The position numbers were made by a program, and so were the translations under genes. The notes under the pieces are model-generated. The model saw only the letters and a list, made by a program, of their open reading frames with translations. It searched no databases and had not been told where the DNA came from. From Botryosphaeria dothidea (lineage: Eukaryota; Ascomycota; Dothideomycetes; Botryosphaeriales; Botryosphaeriaceae), in contig WWBZ02000002.1 in NCBI GenBank assembly GCA_011503125.2, forward strand, positions 1,612,001-1,676,000: DNA of 64,000 bases, read 5' to 3'. Positions within the stretch are counted from its first letter, which is position 1, and every line of letters begins with the position of its first letter. Positions 34,363 through 44,498 of this stretch are shown here, in pieces.

Positions 34363-35474
34363 ATCTGGAGGAATCTCTGGGAAGGCCAGGACAGAGATTG
34401 TGAAGAGGAGAAAAAGAAGGGGAGGACAAGAAACGTGGTCTCAAAATTCGAAGCGGTGTATTTGAGGCTATGCGGCTTTATTAGTGGAATGTAAAGCCTG
34501 ATTGCGGTAACCCCTGGGAATCAGCTGAGAGCGGGCTGCACCTCCACGCTTCCCCGGATGGGGGTGGGAGTTGTTTTGCAGGTGTACTTACCAATCGCGG
34601 TATGGCTCTCATACCCCGCTCCCGTTCCCCACGCCTCCGCAGCACACTAATGGCTGCTGCAAGCCACCAATCATGCCGCTATCCCACAAGACTGCCATTA
34701 ACACGTCACGCTTTTAGTTGCAGATGTTGCGCATATTTCTCCCGGTGAAGTGGGAAGCTTTGTACCCTGTTGTCAGCTTCTTGTGTTATCGTGATGGTGC
34801 TGCTGACATAGGGCACTACTCTTTCCTTTCGTTGAATGTTCCCGTTAGCGCATACGCAGATCGTTGGAATTGGGCTACAAAGCAACGCCGTCGTTGCTGA
34901 GAATACTCCTGAAGAGTCGAAGTATTCATCTGGACGCAGATGTCGCTAATATATCTGGACACTTACGTCCGGATGAATGCTTCAGCTCCCCGCGCATGTT
35001 CGTACACACAGTCATGGCAAGTATGAAATTGATTCCGTAACAATCTTCGCATTTTATATTATTACCGTGTGACGTGCTGATCTGGCCAATTGTGTTGAAC
35101 CGGCCGATTTTGGCGTCTGAGCTTCCTGAGATCGTCCATCTGGACCATTTGCCACGAAACATACCATGGCTGAAGGTCTATATGAATTCCTTGAGTAGAA
35201 ATTAGAAAGTAGATAGTTTTATGCGTAGGGAATTGAAACACGTTTTTACCAACGTGTGTGATCGAGCTGGTTCCAACCCTTCTGAACTGATACTTCGTTT
35301 CCCGCTAAAAGGAACCGTGCTTGGATAAATACGTGAAGAAAGTTTCAGCCCGAGCATGTGCGCTGAATCATCGAGTTTCAACAAGCGTGTCACTCATCTG
35401 GATTGAGGATCAAATGGGAATGATTCATATTTTCCAACTTTGGACCCCGGATGAGAGTATTGCATCATTGTCAT
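34363..35474. other. Interval upstream of PGDH containing a fold-back element
   Basis: The left part is the PGDH promoter and leader. The right end is the glyoxalase I 3' region. The middle holds the hairpin element at 34911-34991, described separately. No coding frame is convincing. Confidence 0.6.
34911..34991. repeat. Fold-back (MITE-like) hairpin element, best copy
   Basis: Arms 34911-34944 and 34958-34991 are inverted repeats over 34 positions with 25 identities, separated by a 13-nt loop. All nine differences are transitions. The best-kept core is GAAGYATTCATCYGGACG. Related copies are at 49630-49694 and 33818-33881. No target-site duplication or encoded protein is visible. Confidence 0.7.
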
Positions 35475-36751
35475 TTACCAATTGGCCCTCTGCTTTAGCT
35501 TCTCGTTCTGTACAATTTCAACCCAGTACTTATCAGGATCTATAGCGCTGTTAGCTTCAGAGTCGTTTTCAAAAACGGTTGTACTTACCAAGGACGAAGG
35601 CAATGTTCTTCATGCGACCGTCGGTGAGCCTCTTCTTCCAGTCCACGTTCTTCTCCTCAAACCTCGCACAAGCGGCATCAATGTCATCAACAGCGATGCA
35701 AATATGACCGAATCCCTGAGGCTCGTCGTTGCCGTTGTGGTACTTGAAGTTTGCATCGTTCTCCGTACCGTAGTTCCAGGTCAGTTCCAACACGCCCTCA
35801 CGATCGGCAATGGGATTAACACCGTTGGCACTCTCCTTAGGTGCAGGCAGTCCGTAGCTAAGGAAGTAGAGGTTGAACTTGGCATCCTTGTTCTCGGAGG
35901 TGCGCTGGAGCTTCATGCCCATAACGTCCTGATAGAACTTCAAAGATTTCTCTGGATCCTTAACGCGAATCATGGTGTGGTTCTGTATACTGAATGAGTC
36001 TCGACACATGCCAAAGACTGTGATGTGCACTAACCAGGCGGTATGTCTCGACATTGGTCTCCTTGACGTTTTCTGTAGCCTCCAGGGGCTGCTGTCCGAT
36101 GACCTCCACCTGTTACCACAGCATTAGCTCCGCCTCAAGGAGAATGACCTTTTAGAATACTTACCCAATATTCATCAGGGTCAAGCACGAAGGCAATGTG
36201 CCTCATGCGGCCATCCGTCAACTTCTTCTGGAACTTGTAGCCTGCGTCCTCAAGCCTTTGGCAAGCAGCCTGGATATTGTCCACCGAAATGCAGAGATGA
36301 CCAAATCCCTTGTGAGGTTCTGTGTTTCCGTTGACAATCTTGTAGCTGGGGTCATTCTCGGTGCCGTAGTTGTGGGTCAGTTCGACGATACCCTCGCGGT
36401 CGGTCCAGTGGTTGCCATGCGAGGCGGCCTTGGGACTATCGTATGCCAGGAAATAGAGGTCGAACTTCGCATCGGGGTTCTCTATCTTGTTGATGAGCTT
36501 CATGCCCAGGTACTCGTAGAACTGGACTGATCGCTTGGGGTCTTTCACCCGGATCCTGCGAGTCTGGTGAGCGCTAGCAATGGCATGAGACATGAAAAAT
36601 TGGCGACATACATGGAGTGGTTCAGCTTGTACTTGGACGGATCGGTCGCCATTGTTGCGAATGCTTTGACAAAAGCGGGAGAGTACTTGGTGGTGAATTG
36701 AGGCCGAGAGGTTCTGAAGGCGCGCAAGAGAAGACGCGAGGCTGTGAGCAT
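35475..36751 (-). CDS. GLO1: Glyoxalase I (lactoylglutathione lyase), two-domain, with probable alternative mitochondrial start
   Basis: Converts the methylglyoxal-glutathione hemithioacetal to S-lactoylglutathione. Exons on the minus strand are 36751-36612, 36555-36165, 36109-36035, 35982-35589 and 35539-35475. Starting at 36751 gives 354 aa with a basic, hydroxylated leader (MLTASRLLLRAFRTSRPQF) typical of mitochondrial import. The ATG at 36652 gives 321 aa (MATDPSKYKLNHS), the usual cytosolic size. A third in-frame ATG lies at 36823. Two tandem glyoxalase domains each keep the metal-site segments: NHSMIRVKD/NHTMIRVKD, ELTHNYG/ELTWNYG, GFGHLCI/GFGHICI and YWVEVI/YWVEIV. Both active sites therefore look intact. 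Confidence 0.93.
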
Positions 36752-36823
36752 TGGCGAAGAGTGGAGGGGAGAAAGTTGTCGAGATGCAACGGTCGCATAA
36801 GTAATCGCCGACGGCAAGCGCAT

Positions 36824-37697
36824 CGAAGGGCTCGATAATGACGTGGGCGCGACTGCCCCTCTTTGGCCCCGCCAACCAGACGCCGCTGGCCCGTGTCAAG
36901 CCCGACCGAGGCGCAGAAGTCACGCTGAGGGCAAGACATGGTGGTGGGAAAAGCCGGTCTCACTCGGGATAGACTGGGGCGCGACAGAGCAGCAACTGAG
37001 CCGCACAGGAGCGCACAGGTCTTTAGCTTTTCCTGGCAGACACCTTGAGGGATACCGGGCCCGGGAAGCTCACGTGACGAGGATGGCTCGCTTCGCTTTT
37101 AGCGCCCGACGATAGACGCGCTTTGGCCGACGCGCGAGATTACTGTATCGACGACACGACAGCACAGCACAGCACAACATGGCTTCCCGCGAACTCAAGC
37201 GCTGCGCCGAGTCCTGACCAAGTCCACCATGCACCAGACCCTTGCGCAAATCAACACTCCTTCTCGACCCTGCTTCCGTCCCGCTGCCCTCCAATTCTGC
37301 CCTCTGATGTTGACGCCTCTTTCGCCTATCGCTGACGGACTCGACTCGACCACCGCGGAGAAGACTACCACCTGAGCCGCCTCTCGCTAGCCTACCTATC
37401 AGCTTTTTGCCAGCTCCCGCCGCCTGCAGCTCCAGCCACTGCCTTCCTCTCTGAGTCTGTATGTGTTTGCCGCCTTTCGCGCTGCGCATGCTTTTCATGC
37501 CTCTCGCCTCACCTTCTCTGCCCATCTCACGTTCGGCTGCCCCCTGTGCCACCTCACTTAAGGCCGCAGCCCGCTGTGTTACATTGTTTTCCGCTCTCTT
37601 GGCTTCCGCCTAGACCCTGCACGCATCTGCTGATCCACCAAACTGCTTGTGTCGTTTGCGCCGCCTCTCGGAATTCTGTGCTGATTCCATTCCAACA
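36824..37697. promoter_or_regulatory. Divergent promoter region, glyoxalase I and roadblock-like gene
   Basis: This is 0.87 kb between two divergent starts, with pyrimidine-rich stretches toward the right-hand gene. There is a CACAGCACAGCACAGCACA run near 37160. No specific factor site is assigned. Confidence 0.5.
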
Positions 37698-38453
37698 ATG
37701 TCCAGACCAGGCCCACCGAGCAGATCGCCCATCATGCTGAACGTCAAGAAGCTCAGCGATCTGCTCGCAAAGAATGTAGACCCTAGGCTTTACCCACGCA
37801 TGTTGTAAGTGTGCCAGCGTGTACGCCCTAAGCTCGGCGCTAACTCGATCATTCCCAGCGTCATGTCGCCCAACGGAACTCTATTGGCCTATTCTACTCC
37901 CGCCAATATCAAGGAGCTGAGGGACCAAGCTGCCCTGATTTCCATGGCATGGAAAGAACATGAGCTCAACATCCATGAAGAAGCAGACGACCCAGATCAC
38001 GAGTCGTCTTCGCCTCCGAAACCGCTGGAAACCCTTACCATTGAATTCGACAACAACAACCTCATCGTACGCGCCATCCAGCAAAAGCTCCTGTTGGTCC
38101 TCGTGGGAGGCGTTCCTCCTGGACGCAAGCAATCCTTCAAAATCACCCCCGAAACTCAAGATGGCCCGCGCTACCCAACCGAGATCTCCGGCCTTTCCGG
38201 CGGTCGGCACGACGGTGTGATCGAGCCGTCACAGTCATCCGAAGCATCTGGCCAAGGTCCAGAGCTTGTTGGCTCACCCGAAGCCCCCTCTAGTGCTTCC
38301 CTGGCCGAGAGCACCATGAGCCAGAGAGAAAAGGACATGAAACTCGGTGCTCTTCACATCCAACGCAAGAAGCTGGACGCCATGACTAGGTTCATTCGAC
38401 AGGACTTCGAGCGTAAAGGCTTCGTCATGCCTGATGATGTGAGCTTTCCCTAG
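37698..38453 (+). CDS. Roadblock/LC7-like protein, probable LAMTOR2/Ego3-type subunit
   Basis: About 233 aa. Exons 37698-37804 and 37859-38453 join at MFVMSPNG. The first 150 residues resemble a roadblock fold: MLNVKKLSDLLAKN, MSPNGTLLAYSTPANIKELRDQ and, after an acidic insert, NNLIVRAIQQKLLLVLVGGVPPG. That order fits the LAMTOR2/Ego3-type scaffold of the vacuolar Rag-GTPase/TORC1 system. The C-terminal 80 residues are Ser/Gln-rich and end with a possible helix (MTRFIRQDFERKGFVMPDD). The stop may instead lie further on: GATGAT|GTGAGC can act as a donor with TAG acceptor just before 38493, giving another 30 codons ending at 38583. I kept the simpler end. Family call is moderate. Confidence 0.65.
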
Positions 38454-39260
38454 CATGGGGTTTCCAAGGTTCACACTTACTACTCGGTAGATGGAACTTG
38501 TTTGGCAGATCTACATGCGAGATGCTTCAGCGGATTGTGAGTGGTTGAGTTGGCATCCAGCGACATATTCAGCACAAGGCTAGCTTTTCTCAGTCGATGC
38601 GAGGCGTTCTGATTAAGCGTTTCTTCTGGATATCCCGACGTCGTTTTTTCCTTGACAATAATTTCGTGGGTGTGCTTTTTGTGGCTTTTGATATTTCGTT
38701 GTATTTGTTGAGTCGCAGTCGGGCATTTCAGCGGCATTGCGCATCAATTCAATTGCATACTTCAATGTAAGTAGAGAACACTGTACAGTTTTCCAATGTT
38801 GTGTTTTTCCTTCGGACCAACGGGAGGTTTGATGATCTATTGTGTTGATGTCAAAGATCCGTGGGCTCCAGATCCCTGACTCCGGGACTGTGTCCGCAAA
38901 ACGCCCTCCTACATCTTTATGACGTCATTGCGTACCGCACGCGAGATGAGTTACCTACCCTTTGCTCCCTCCGCACAATTTCCTGCATCGCAATCGAACT
39001 CTTCCCCTCCAATTGAGCTCCGCAAAGGTATTACCGTCTCCCAGGCAAGGCGAAATTCTACCACGCGACCAGGCTGACAGGCCAACCAGCTGTACCGCCA
39101 CACCCACCTTTACGCCGCCCTAACCACATAACCCCTCCTTCACCGGCAAATTAATTCGCCATCCTTTAATCCTGCTCAATCTCGCATCCCGCGAAACTAA
39201 GCAATCTTACATTCGCATAACACCCTTGCCAATCCCCGCACCCATATCTCTCAGCCCAAC
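38454..39260. other. Interval between the roadblock-like and small mitochondrial-like genes
   Basis: It holds the 3' region of one gene and the promoter of the next. No gene is seen, apart from the possible extra exon of the roadblock-like gene up to 38583. Confidence 0.55.
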
Positions 39261-39892
39261 ATGGTCCTCCCAACGACCTCTCGCCGCCTCTCCGCCACCA
39301 TAATGGCCATGCCTCAATACCGCCTCCGCACCACCTGCCCGCGCGCTACGCGCATCGCCACCATCCGCGCCGCGACCGCCTCCAATTCGCAGGCCCGCTC
39401 GCTGCACGCGTCGCGCGTCGCGCTCGGCGCGACTAAGGAGGACCACATGGACCGGACCCGCCTCAACCCCACCAGCACCGAGTACAGCAAGAGCGGGTCG
39501 GACGACAAGTCGGCCGCGATGCAGGATGCAGCCTTCAACCCCAACAAGACGAGCCCGGAGAGCGAGTTCGAGACCGCGGAGCAAGAGAGCGGGGAGGTGA
39601 GGAAGCAGTCTTCCCAGGTTTGTTTCTTTGTTTTTGCTAGAAGGAGAGAAGATAACGTTCTTGAATGGATGGACACTGACGAGGAATATCGTCGCAGGAC
39701 ACGAACCCTTTGAATGTCAGCCCAGGCAATAGGGACGTCAGCGCTACAAAGGACCCTCAGAAGGGTGGCCCAGACAGGAGCCCTGGAGAGTCGGAAGGTT
39801 CGAGCACCCGGTCAAGGACGAGTGGAAAGGTTAGCCCCAAGAAGCACGGTGGTGGCAGCTCTGGCGGTGGTGCAGTGCCCGGATCGCAGTAA
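39261..39892 (+). CDS. Small hypothetical protein with mitochondrial-type leader
   Basis: 183 aa, exons 39261-39617 and 39698-39892, with a phase-0 80-bp intron (donor GTTTGT). The first 55 residues are rich in Arg, Ser, Thr and Ala without acidic residues (RLSATIMAMPQYRLRTTCPR) and end in the leader-like RSLHASRVALG, a common mitochondrial cleavage context. The rest is hydrophilic, with many Ser/Asp/Glu/Asn residues (KEDHMDRTRLNPTSTEYSKS), then SPGNRDVSATKDPQKGGPD and a Gly/Ser tail. No enzymatic motif is visible. It looks disordered, like small stress-linked mitochondrial proteins, but I cannot name the family. Confidence 0.7.
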
Positions 39893-40512
39893 ATGCATCG
39901 CGAGAGTGGACTTCGCGCGGAAATTCATCAACTGTGAATCAACAATGGAGATGGAGCTGAGGTATAATCAACTAGGAGTGCGTATGCATATGGCGTTATG
40001 CTGATAGCATAGAATCGATAAAATTCGTTTGGTGCATGTTCCTAAGTTACACTTGTACAGGAGGTCGCTAATCGCACAGAGGGTGCTGCAGCCAGTGCCC
40101 ATGAGATCTTAATATTTCTCCTTGTGCTCCTTCGCTTGAGGACGTAGATCTAATACATTCCTCAAGCTTACGCGTTTCGATTCCAAGAGTAGATAGTGGT
40201 ATTCGGCCTAATCCTCGATTTTACTAATCAGGTGGGACCCTACCTTTGACCTTCTCTTCCTTTCTAGTCATTCCGAAACATTCGGAAGTGTGAATTGAAA
40301 AGCCACAGAAAAAGCCACGAGAGTAAGCGAAAAGAAAATTTTCATCCAAAATCTCATGTCTCATACGTTCATAGGCTCTATGACAACAAGACACAGTGAA
40401 CACTCTCCTCGAAAAGTCCACCAATCAGGCGGCCTAAGACCTGGAAACCCAAACTCAAAAACTCGCTATCCGATGCCAATAATACTGTTTATCCCTCATC
40501 ACACCACAACTG
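39893..40512. other. Convergent 3' region
   Basis: AT-richer sequence between two convergent stops. It should hold the 3' UTRs. I see nothing else. Confidence 0.6.
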
Positions 40513-43500
40513 CTACCTCCTTCCGTAAACGGCATGTTCCACCCTGCCACTACCCTTCTTCTCCCAAGACGGTCTTGCCCTGCTCATCGCCTCCTCCGCC
40601 ACGCCCTCCTGCGAATGGCTCTCCATGCCACCAACCGCCCTGCCCAGCACTCCTTTGAATGAGCTGCCAAACTCCAAATCCTGTGTGTCGACGGGATGTT
40701 CATGCTCGGCGTCTCTGCGGAACAGGTTCATGATGTCCTTGATGCTGAGCTTGTTGATGGCCTTGCCGCCCTCGATGGCCGCGTTAGCGAGCTTGCGCTT
40801 GGCCTCCTGCAAGTCCAGGATGCGCTCCTCGACCGTCTTGCGGATCGTGAGTTTGTAGACGACCACGTCGACGGTCTGGTTGAGGCGGTGAACGCGATCG
40901 ATGGCTTGTTCCTCGACGAAAGGGTTCCAGAAGGGTTCGAGAATGACGACGCGGGAGGCGGCTGTGAGATTGAGACCAAGGGAACCGCATTTGAGCGAGC
41001 AGAGGAGGACCCGAGTCTCTGGATCGTTGCGGAGTTTGTTGAGTGAAGCCTCACGCAGGTCGTTGCGCATACTACCATCGTACCGGGTGAAGCGGTGACC
41101 AGAGTTACGAAGGAAAGGTTCGATCAAGTCGAGCATGGAGGTGAATTGACTGAAAACGATGACCTTGTGATCGGGAGTCTCCTTATCGAGGATGTCAAGT
41201 AGACGGGTGATCTTAGTGGAGGGAACGAGTTTGTCATCATCCGATGATGAACAGTCAGTTCCAGCTTCCGAGTCATCATCATCATCATCATCATCATCAT
41301 CTTCCCCCTCGGACGATGATTCCTCAGTCTGCTGCTCAGCTTCTGAAGATACAAGGTCGACGACCTTTTTCTTGGAAGGAGTCTCGGGCTCCTCGTCGCC
41401 CGTAGCCGAATCATCAGAGTCAAGCCATTCTCCGCCACCTTCTGCGTTCTCATCATCAGTGCCACCAGCCTTGCCGAGATTCTCGACATTGCGCTGATCT
41501 TCAGGGACGAGCCACTCCCCCTCCTCATCTTCGTCGTCACTGTCAAGGACAACTCTCTTCTTGCGAACGAGTTTGGAAGGCTTCTGAGGGGGCTCGTCGT
41601 CATCTTCATCATCATCCTTGATCTCGACGATGTCCTTAGCTTTCTGGTCCTTGGATCGATGCTTCTTCTTCTTGTGTCGGCTCTTCTGCGCGGCAAGATC
41701 AGCGTCGCAGTCGGCGCATCTCACAGCACCGGCAGAAGCTTCTGCTTTGGACAGCTCAATTTGGCAGACATCGCAATGCTTTGATGCAACACTGATGCCA
41801 CCAAACAAATCCGCAAGGTCATCCAGGTCCTTATTTTCCTCGGCCTTTGACTTCCTTGGACTCTGCATTTCCTTCGGTATACCAGATCCTGCACCGTTGA
41901 TAGCATCCTTGTCCTTGCCTACTTGCCCGCCAAGAAGTTCCGGGTGATTGCAAGCCTGTCTTAGACGCAGAAGAAGAACGAGAGCACCGATGTAATCGGC
42001 CTTCTCTCCTCCCATCAGCTCTCGGAGGCGACTCTGTGCCCGATCTGCTAGACGGTCATAGAAGCTGCGCTCATGAGGTGTGAAGTTCGCAACGACTGTC
42101 TCGACTTTTCGACCAACAATCTTGAACCCTTCGCTCTTTTGCCCGTCTTTTGACGGTTTACCACCAGGGTTAAGCGCACCCTCTTGCTTGAGCACATCCT
42201 TAGTTCTACGTTTCATGAAGGCCTTTAAGAAGACCTGCAGCCTCCGCATGGCAAGATTGCCACGACCACTCTTCATCGGGCCTGCAATATCGTTCTTCCA
42301 TCGGCTAAGCTCGTCATATGGCTTGATGCGAAGGAATCTGATCAAGCTCTGAAGCTCATCCAGGTTGTTTTGCATAGGGGTACCAGTCAAACACCAGCGA
42401 TAGTGCGAGCGCAGACCATATGCCGCCTGGGTCATCTTTGCGTTTCGGTTTTTGATACTGTGGGCTTCGTCCAGCATGATACGGTACCAGTGCACACCGT
42501 AGCAACCGATCTTCGGACCGTCGGGTCCATCCGAGCTCGCTGCGTATTCGGACGCGAGAATCTGGTAGGTAGTGACGACAATATCGTACCGTTTCAGATC
42601 CTCAGCACGCTTGGTACGAGAAGGACCATGGTGTACAAGCACCTTTAGCTTGTGAGAAGGAAGTACCTTTGTTTTAACCTCGCTCTCCCACTGCTTGATC
42701 AATGCTAGTGGAGCCACAACCAGAGTGCTCTTGCAGACAGTGGACGGGATCTTCTTCTTGTCCTTGGATTTGTCATCTGAAGGTTCCTCACGCTCCGGAC
42801 GAGGGTTGTTGAGGATGAGAGCCAACGACTGAATGGTTTTGCCGAGACCCATGTCATCGGCAAGAATTCCACCCTTCGGCAGGACGCCATTCTTCTTTCG
42901 CTGGCCAACTTCCTTGTCCATCATCCACGAGACGCCGTCCACTTGATGCGGAAGTAGCTTAACAGCCAAGCCATCGACGGAGCCATCATCTTCTTCCTCT
43001 TCCTCTACCTCGTCAGGCTCCGGCTCCTTCTTTTCTTCTTCCTTCACGCCAAGAGCCTTCAGCTTGTCTGCTAGGCTTGTGAGTGTCTTCTTGTCCTCCG
43101 ACTTCTTCTGCTGTTTCCTTCTCCGAAGCCTGGTCTTCGGCTTGTCTTCGTCGTCATCAAAGGCACCTTCGAGGAGGTTCTTGATGTTTTCGTGTGCTTG
43201 GTTCGCATCAACAAACGCAAAGGGATCTGCGGCGCCAAAACGGTCATCTCGAATCGCAGCGTCGGGGTTGAACTCCTCGTCATCGCTGGCAGTCAAGTCA
43301 ATGATGGGTCTTTTCTTCTCCCCTGAGAAATCGATGAGTGTGGACTTGACAGCATCGTTAATCGGCTGGAAACCTCCCACTGGGCGAACGGAGGAATAGA
43401 TGGGCCGGGGTGTGGCAGCAATGGTTGGCGGCTTTGGAGCAGAGGGTTTGGGGATCTCAACGACGTCTTGATTTTGAGATTGTCCCGGGAGGAATCCCTT

Positions 43501-43698
43501 GGTGTTTGTCTTATGAAACTCGGGGCGTGAGACACCTTGCTTGTGCTGGACGAAGAGGTTGGAGTAGTTGTCTCGTTTGAGAGGATTCCGCAGGGGACTG
43601 GCCTCGCCAAACTTTGGGCCATCAGTGGGAGCATTGAATAGAGGCCGTGATGGCGGTTGCTGGCCAGAGGTCCTAGGCGGCTCGCGCTCGTTGACCAT
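40513..43698 (-). CDS. SNF2-family DNA translocase (Rad5/Rad16/ULS1-like) with short zinc motif
   Basis: A single-exon nuclear ATPase of 1061 aa. Motif I GGILADDMGLGKTIQSL lies near residue 283, DEAH (IMLDEAHSIKNRNAKM) near 408 and motif III CLTGTPMQNN soon after. The second RecA lobe has KVIVFSQFTSMLDLIEPFL, LCSLKCGSLGLNLTAASRV and the arginine-finger motif EEQAIDRVHRLNQT near 930. Between the lobes there is a long acidic insert with CDVCQ-X18-CADCD (about 643-665), a four-cysteine motif where Rad5-group proteins usually carry a full RING. An ATC-repeat-coded poly-Asp run sits in the same insert. The N-terminus holds a SUMO-interaction-like IIDLTASDDEE. This suggests a chromatin or repair remodeler related to ULS1 and S. 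pombe Rrp1/Rrp2. Confidence 0.87.
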   Translation of the reverse strand: MVNEREPPRTSGQQPPSRPLFNAPTDGPKFGEASPLRNPLKRDNYSNLFVQHKQGVSRPEFHKTNTKGFLPGQSQNQDVVEIPKPSAPKPPTIAATPRPIYSSVRPVGGFQPINDAVKSTLIDFSGEKKRPIIDLTASDDEEFNPDAAIRDDRFGAADPFAFVDANQAHENIKNLLEGAFDDDEDKPKTRLRRRKQQKKSEDKKTLTSLADKLKALGVKEEEKKEPEPDEVEEEEEDDGSVDGLAVKLLPHQVDGVSWMMDKEVGQRKKNGVLPKGGILADDMGLGKTIQSLALILNNPRPEREEPSDDKSKDKKKIPSTVCKSTLVVAPLALIKQWESEVKTKVLPSHKLKVLVHHGPSRTKRAEDLKRYDIVVTTYQILASEYAASSDGPDGPKIGCYGVHWYRIMLDEAHSIKNRNAKMTQAAYGLRSHYRWCLTGTPMQNNLDELQSLIRFLRIKPYDELSRWKNDIAGPMKSGRGNLAMRRLQVFLKAFMKRRTKDVLKQEGALNPGGKPSKDGQKSEGFKIVGRKVETVVANFTPHERSFYDRLADRAQSRLRELMGGEKADYIGALVLLLRLRQACNHPELLGGQVGKDKDAINGAGSGIPKEMQSPRKSKAEENKDLDDLADLFGGISVASKHCDVCQIELSKAEASAGAVRCADCDADLAAQKSRHKKKKHRSKDQKAKDIVEIKDDDEDDDEPPQKPSKLVRKKRVVLDSDDEDEEGEWLVPEDQRNVENLGKAGGTDDENAEGGGEWLDSDDSATGDEEPETPSKKKVVDLVSSEAEQQTEESSSEGEDDDDDDDDDDSEAGTDCSSSDDDKLVPSTKITRLLDILDKETPDHKVIVFSQFTSMLDLIEPFLRNSGHRFTRYDGSMRNDLREASLNKLRNDPETRVLLCSLKCGSLGLNLTAASRVVILEPFWNPFVEEQAIDRVHRLNQTVDVVVYKLTIRKTVEERILDLQEAKRKLANAAIEGGKAINKLSIKDIMNLFRRDAEHEHPVDTQDLEFGSSFKGVLGRAVGGMESHSQEGVAEEAMSRARPSWEKKGSGRVEHAVYGRR
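41275..41302 (-). repeat. Trinucleotide repeat coding poly-Asp in the SNF2 gene
   Basis: A run of about nine ATC units on the plus strand reads as GAT/GAC aspartate codons in the acidic insert between the helicase lobes. Confidence 0.8.
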
Positions 43699-44498
43699 AG
43701 TGTTCTGCGGGGTTTATTGTAGAGTTTGTGCGGAGTGTGTGGAGCGTCTTGAAGGTGGCTCGGCGTCTAGGTATGGTTTTGCGGTCAACCGCGACAGAGG
43801 AGGTGGGCTGGGCTGGAGGTTGCCCTCGTGTTCATCGAACAGCGAGCTGTCGTCTCCAATGTTCAGGCTGCTGCCTGGGCTATCCCAAGATGGCTTTCCA
43901 GACAATAGCCTCTGGGCCCCAAGCTTGCGCTCTCCAGGCTGTGTAACAGTGGGGAGATCGGGCGGTGATGGAAGCGAGCGGTGTACAGTATGGGCCTGCC
44001 TCGCCTTGTGTTCGGAGACGGCGTGGCGAGAGAAGAAAGGACTTGGGCTGGAGGCTAAGTTGTTAGTAGGCCGGAACACCCCACGACGCGAGTCTTTCCT
44101 GGTGGTGGTCATAAAGGTCAGAGCACGAACGGGATCGACAGAAGAACGAAGGCGACAAACCTGTAACGGGTGCTCGGCGCTAGGAAATGGTGGGGTTATG
44201 CTGGGAGAGGGAAGGTGTGCGGGTGTTGAATCAATCGGAAGGCTTATCGCCGTTTCGCCGCCGCGCCCGTTGCACCGGCAACGCCGCGTGATGCCACCAG
44301 GCTGCCGTCCCCACCCGCAGCGCCCGAGAACGCGTCGCGACACGAAAACACGCTCTCTGTGCTCATGCTCTGCCCGGCTGATGGTCTTCCCCGCTCGCGA
44401 CCTTATTTCATCAGGACAAACAATCGTCTCACGACAAAGTTACATCAATTTGTCCGGAATGGCTGTTCTCGAACTGGCTACGCTTCCAACCACGATGC
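43699..44498. other. Upstream region of the SNF2 gene
   Basis: It holds the SNF2 promoter and the 3' region of the reductase gene. Long frames on both strands (43568-44551 on +, 43714-44343 on -) overlap each other and have no domain. Confidence 0.55.

Noticed and set aside
35387..35461. Possible fourth fold-back copy downstream of glyoxalase I
   Set aside because: The left arm resembles the element (CACTCATCTGGATT), but the right arm matches poorly and the spacing is 75, not 65 bp.
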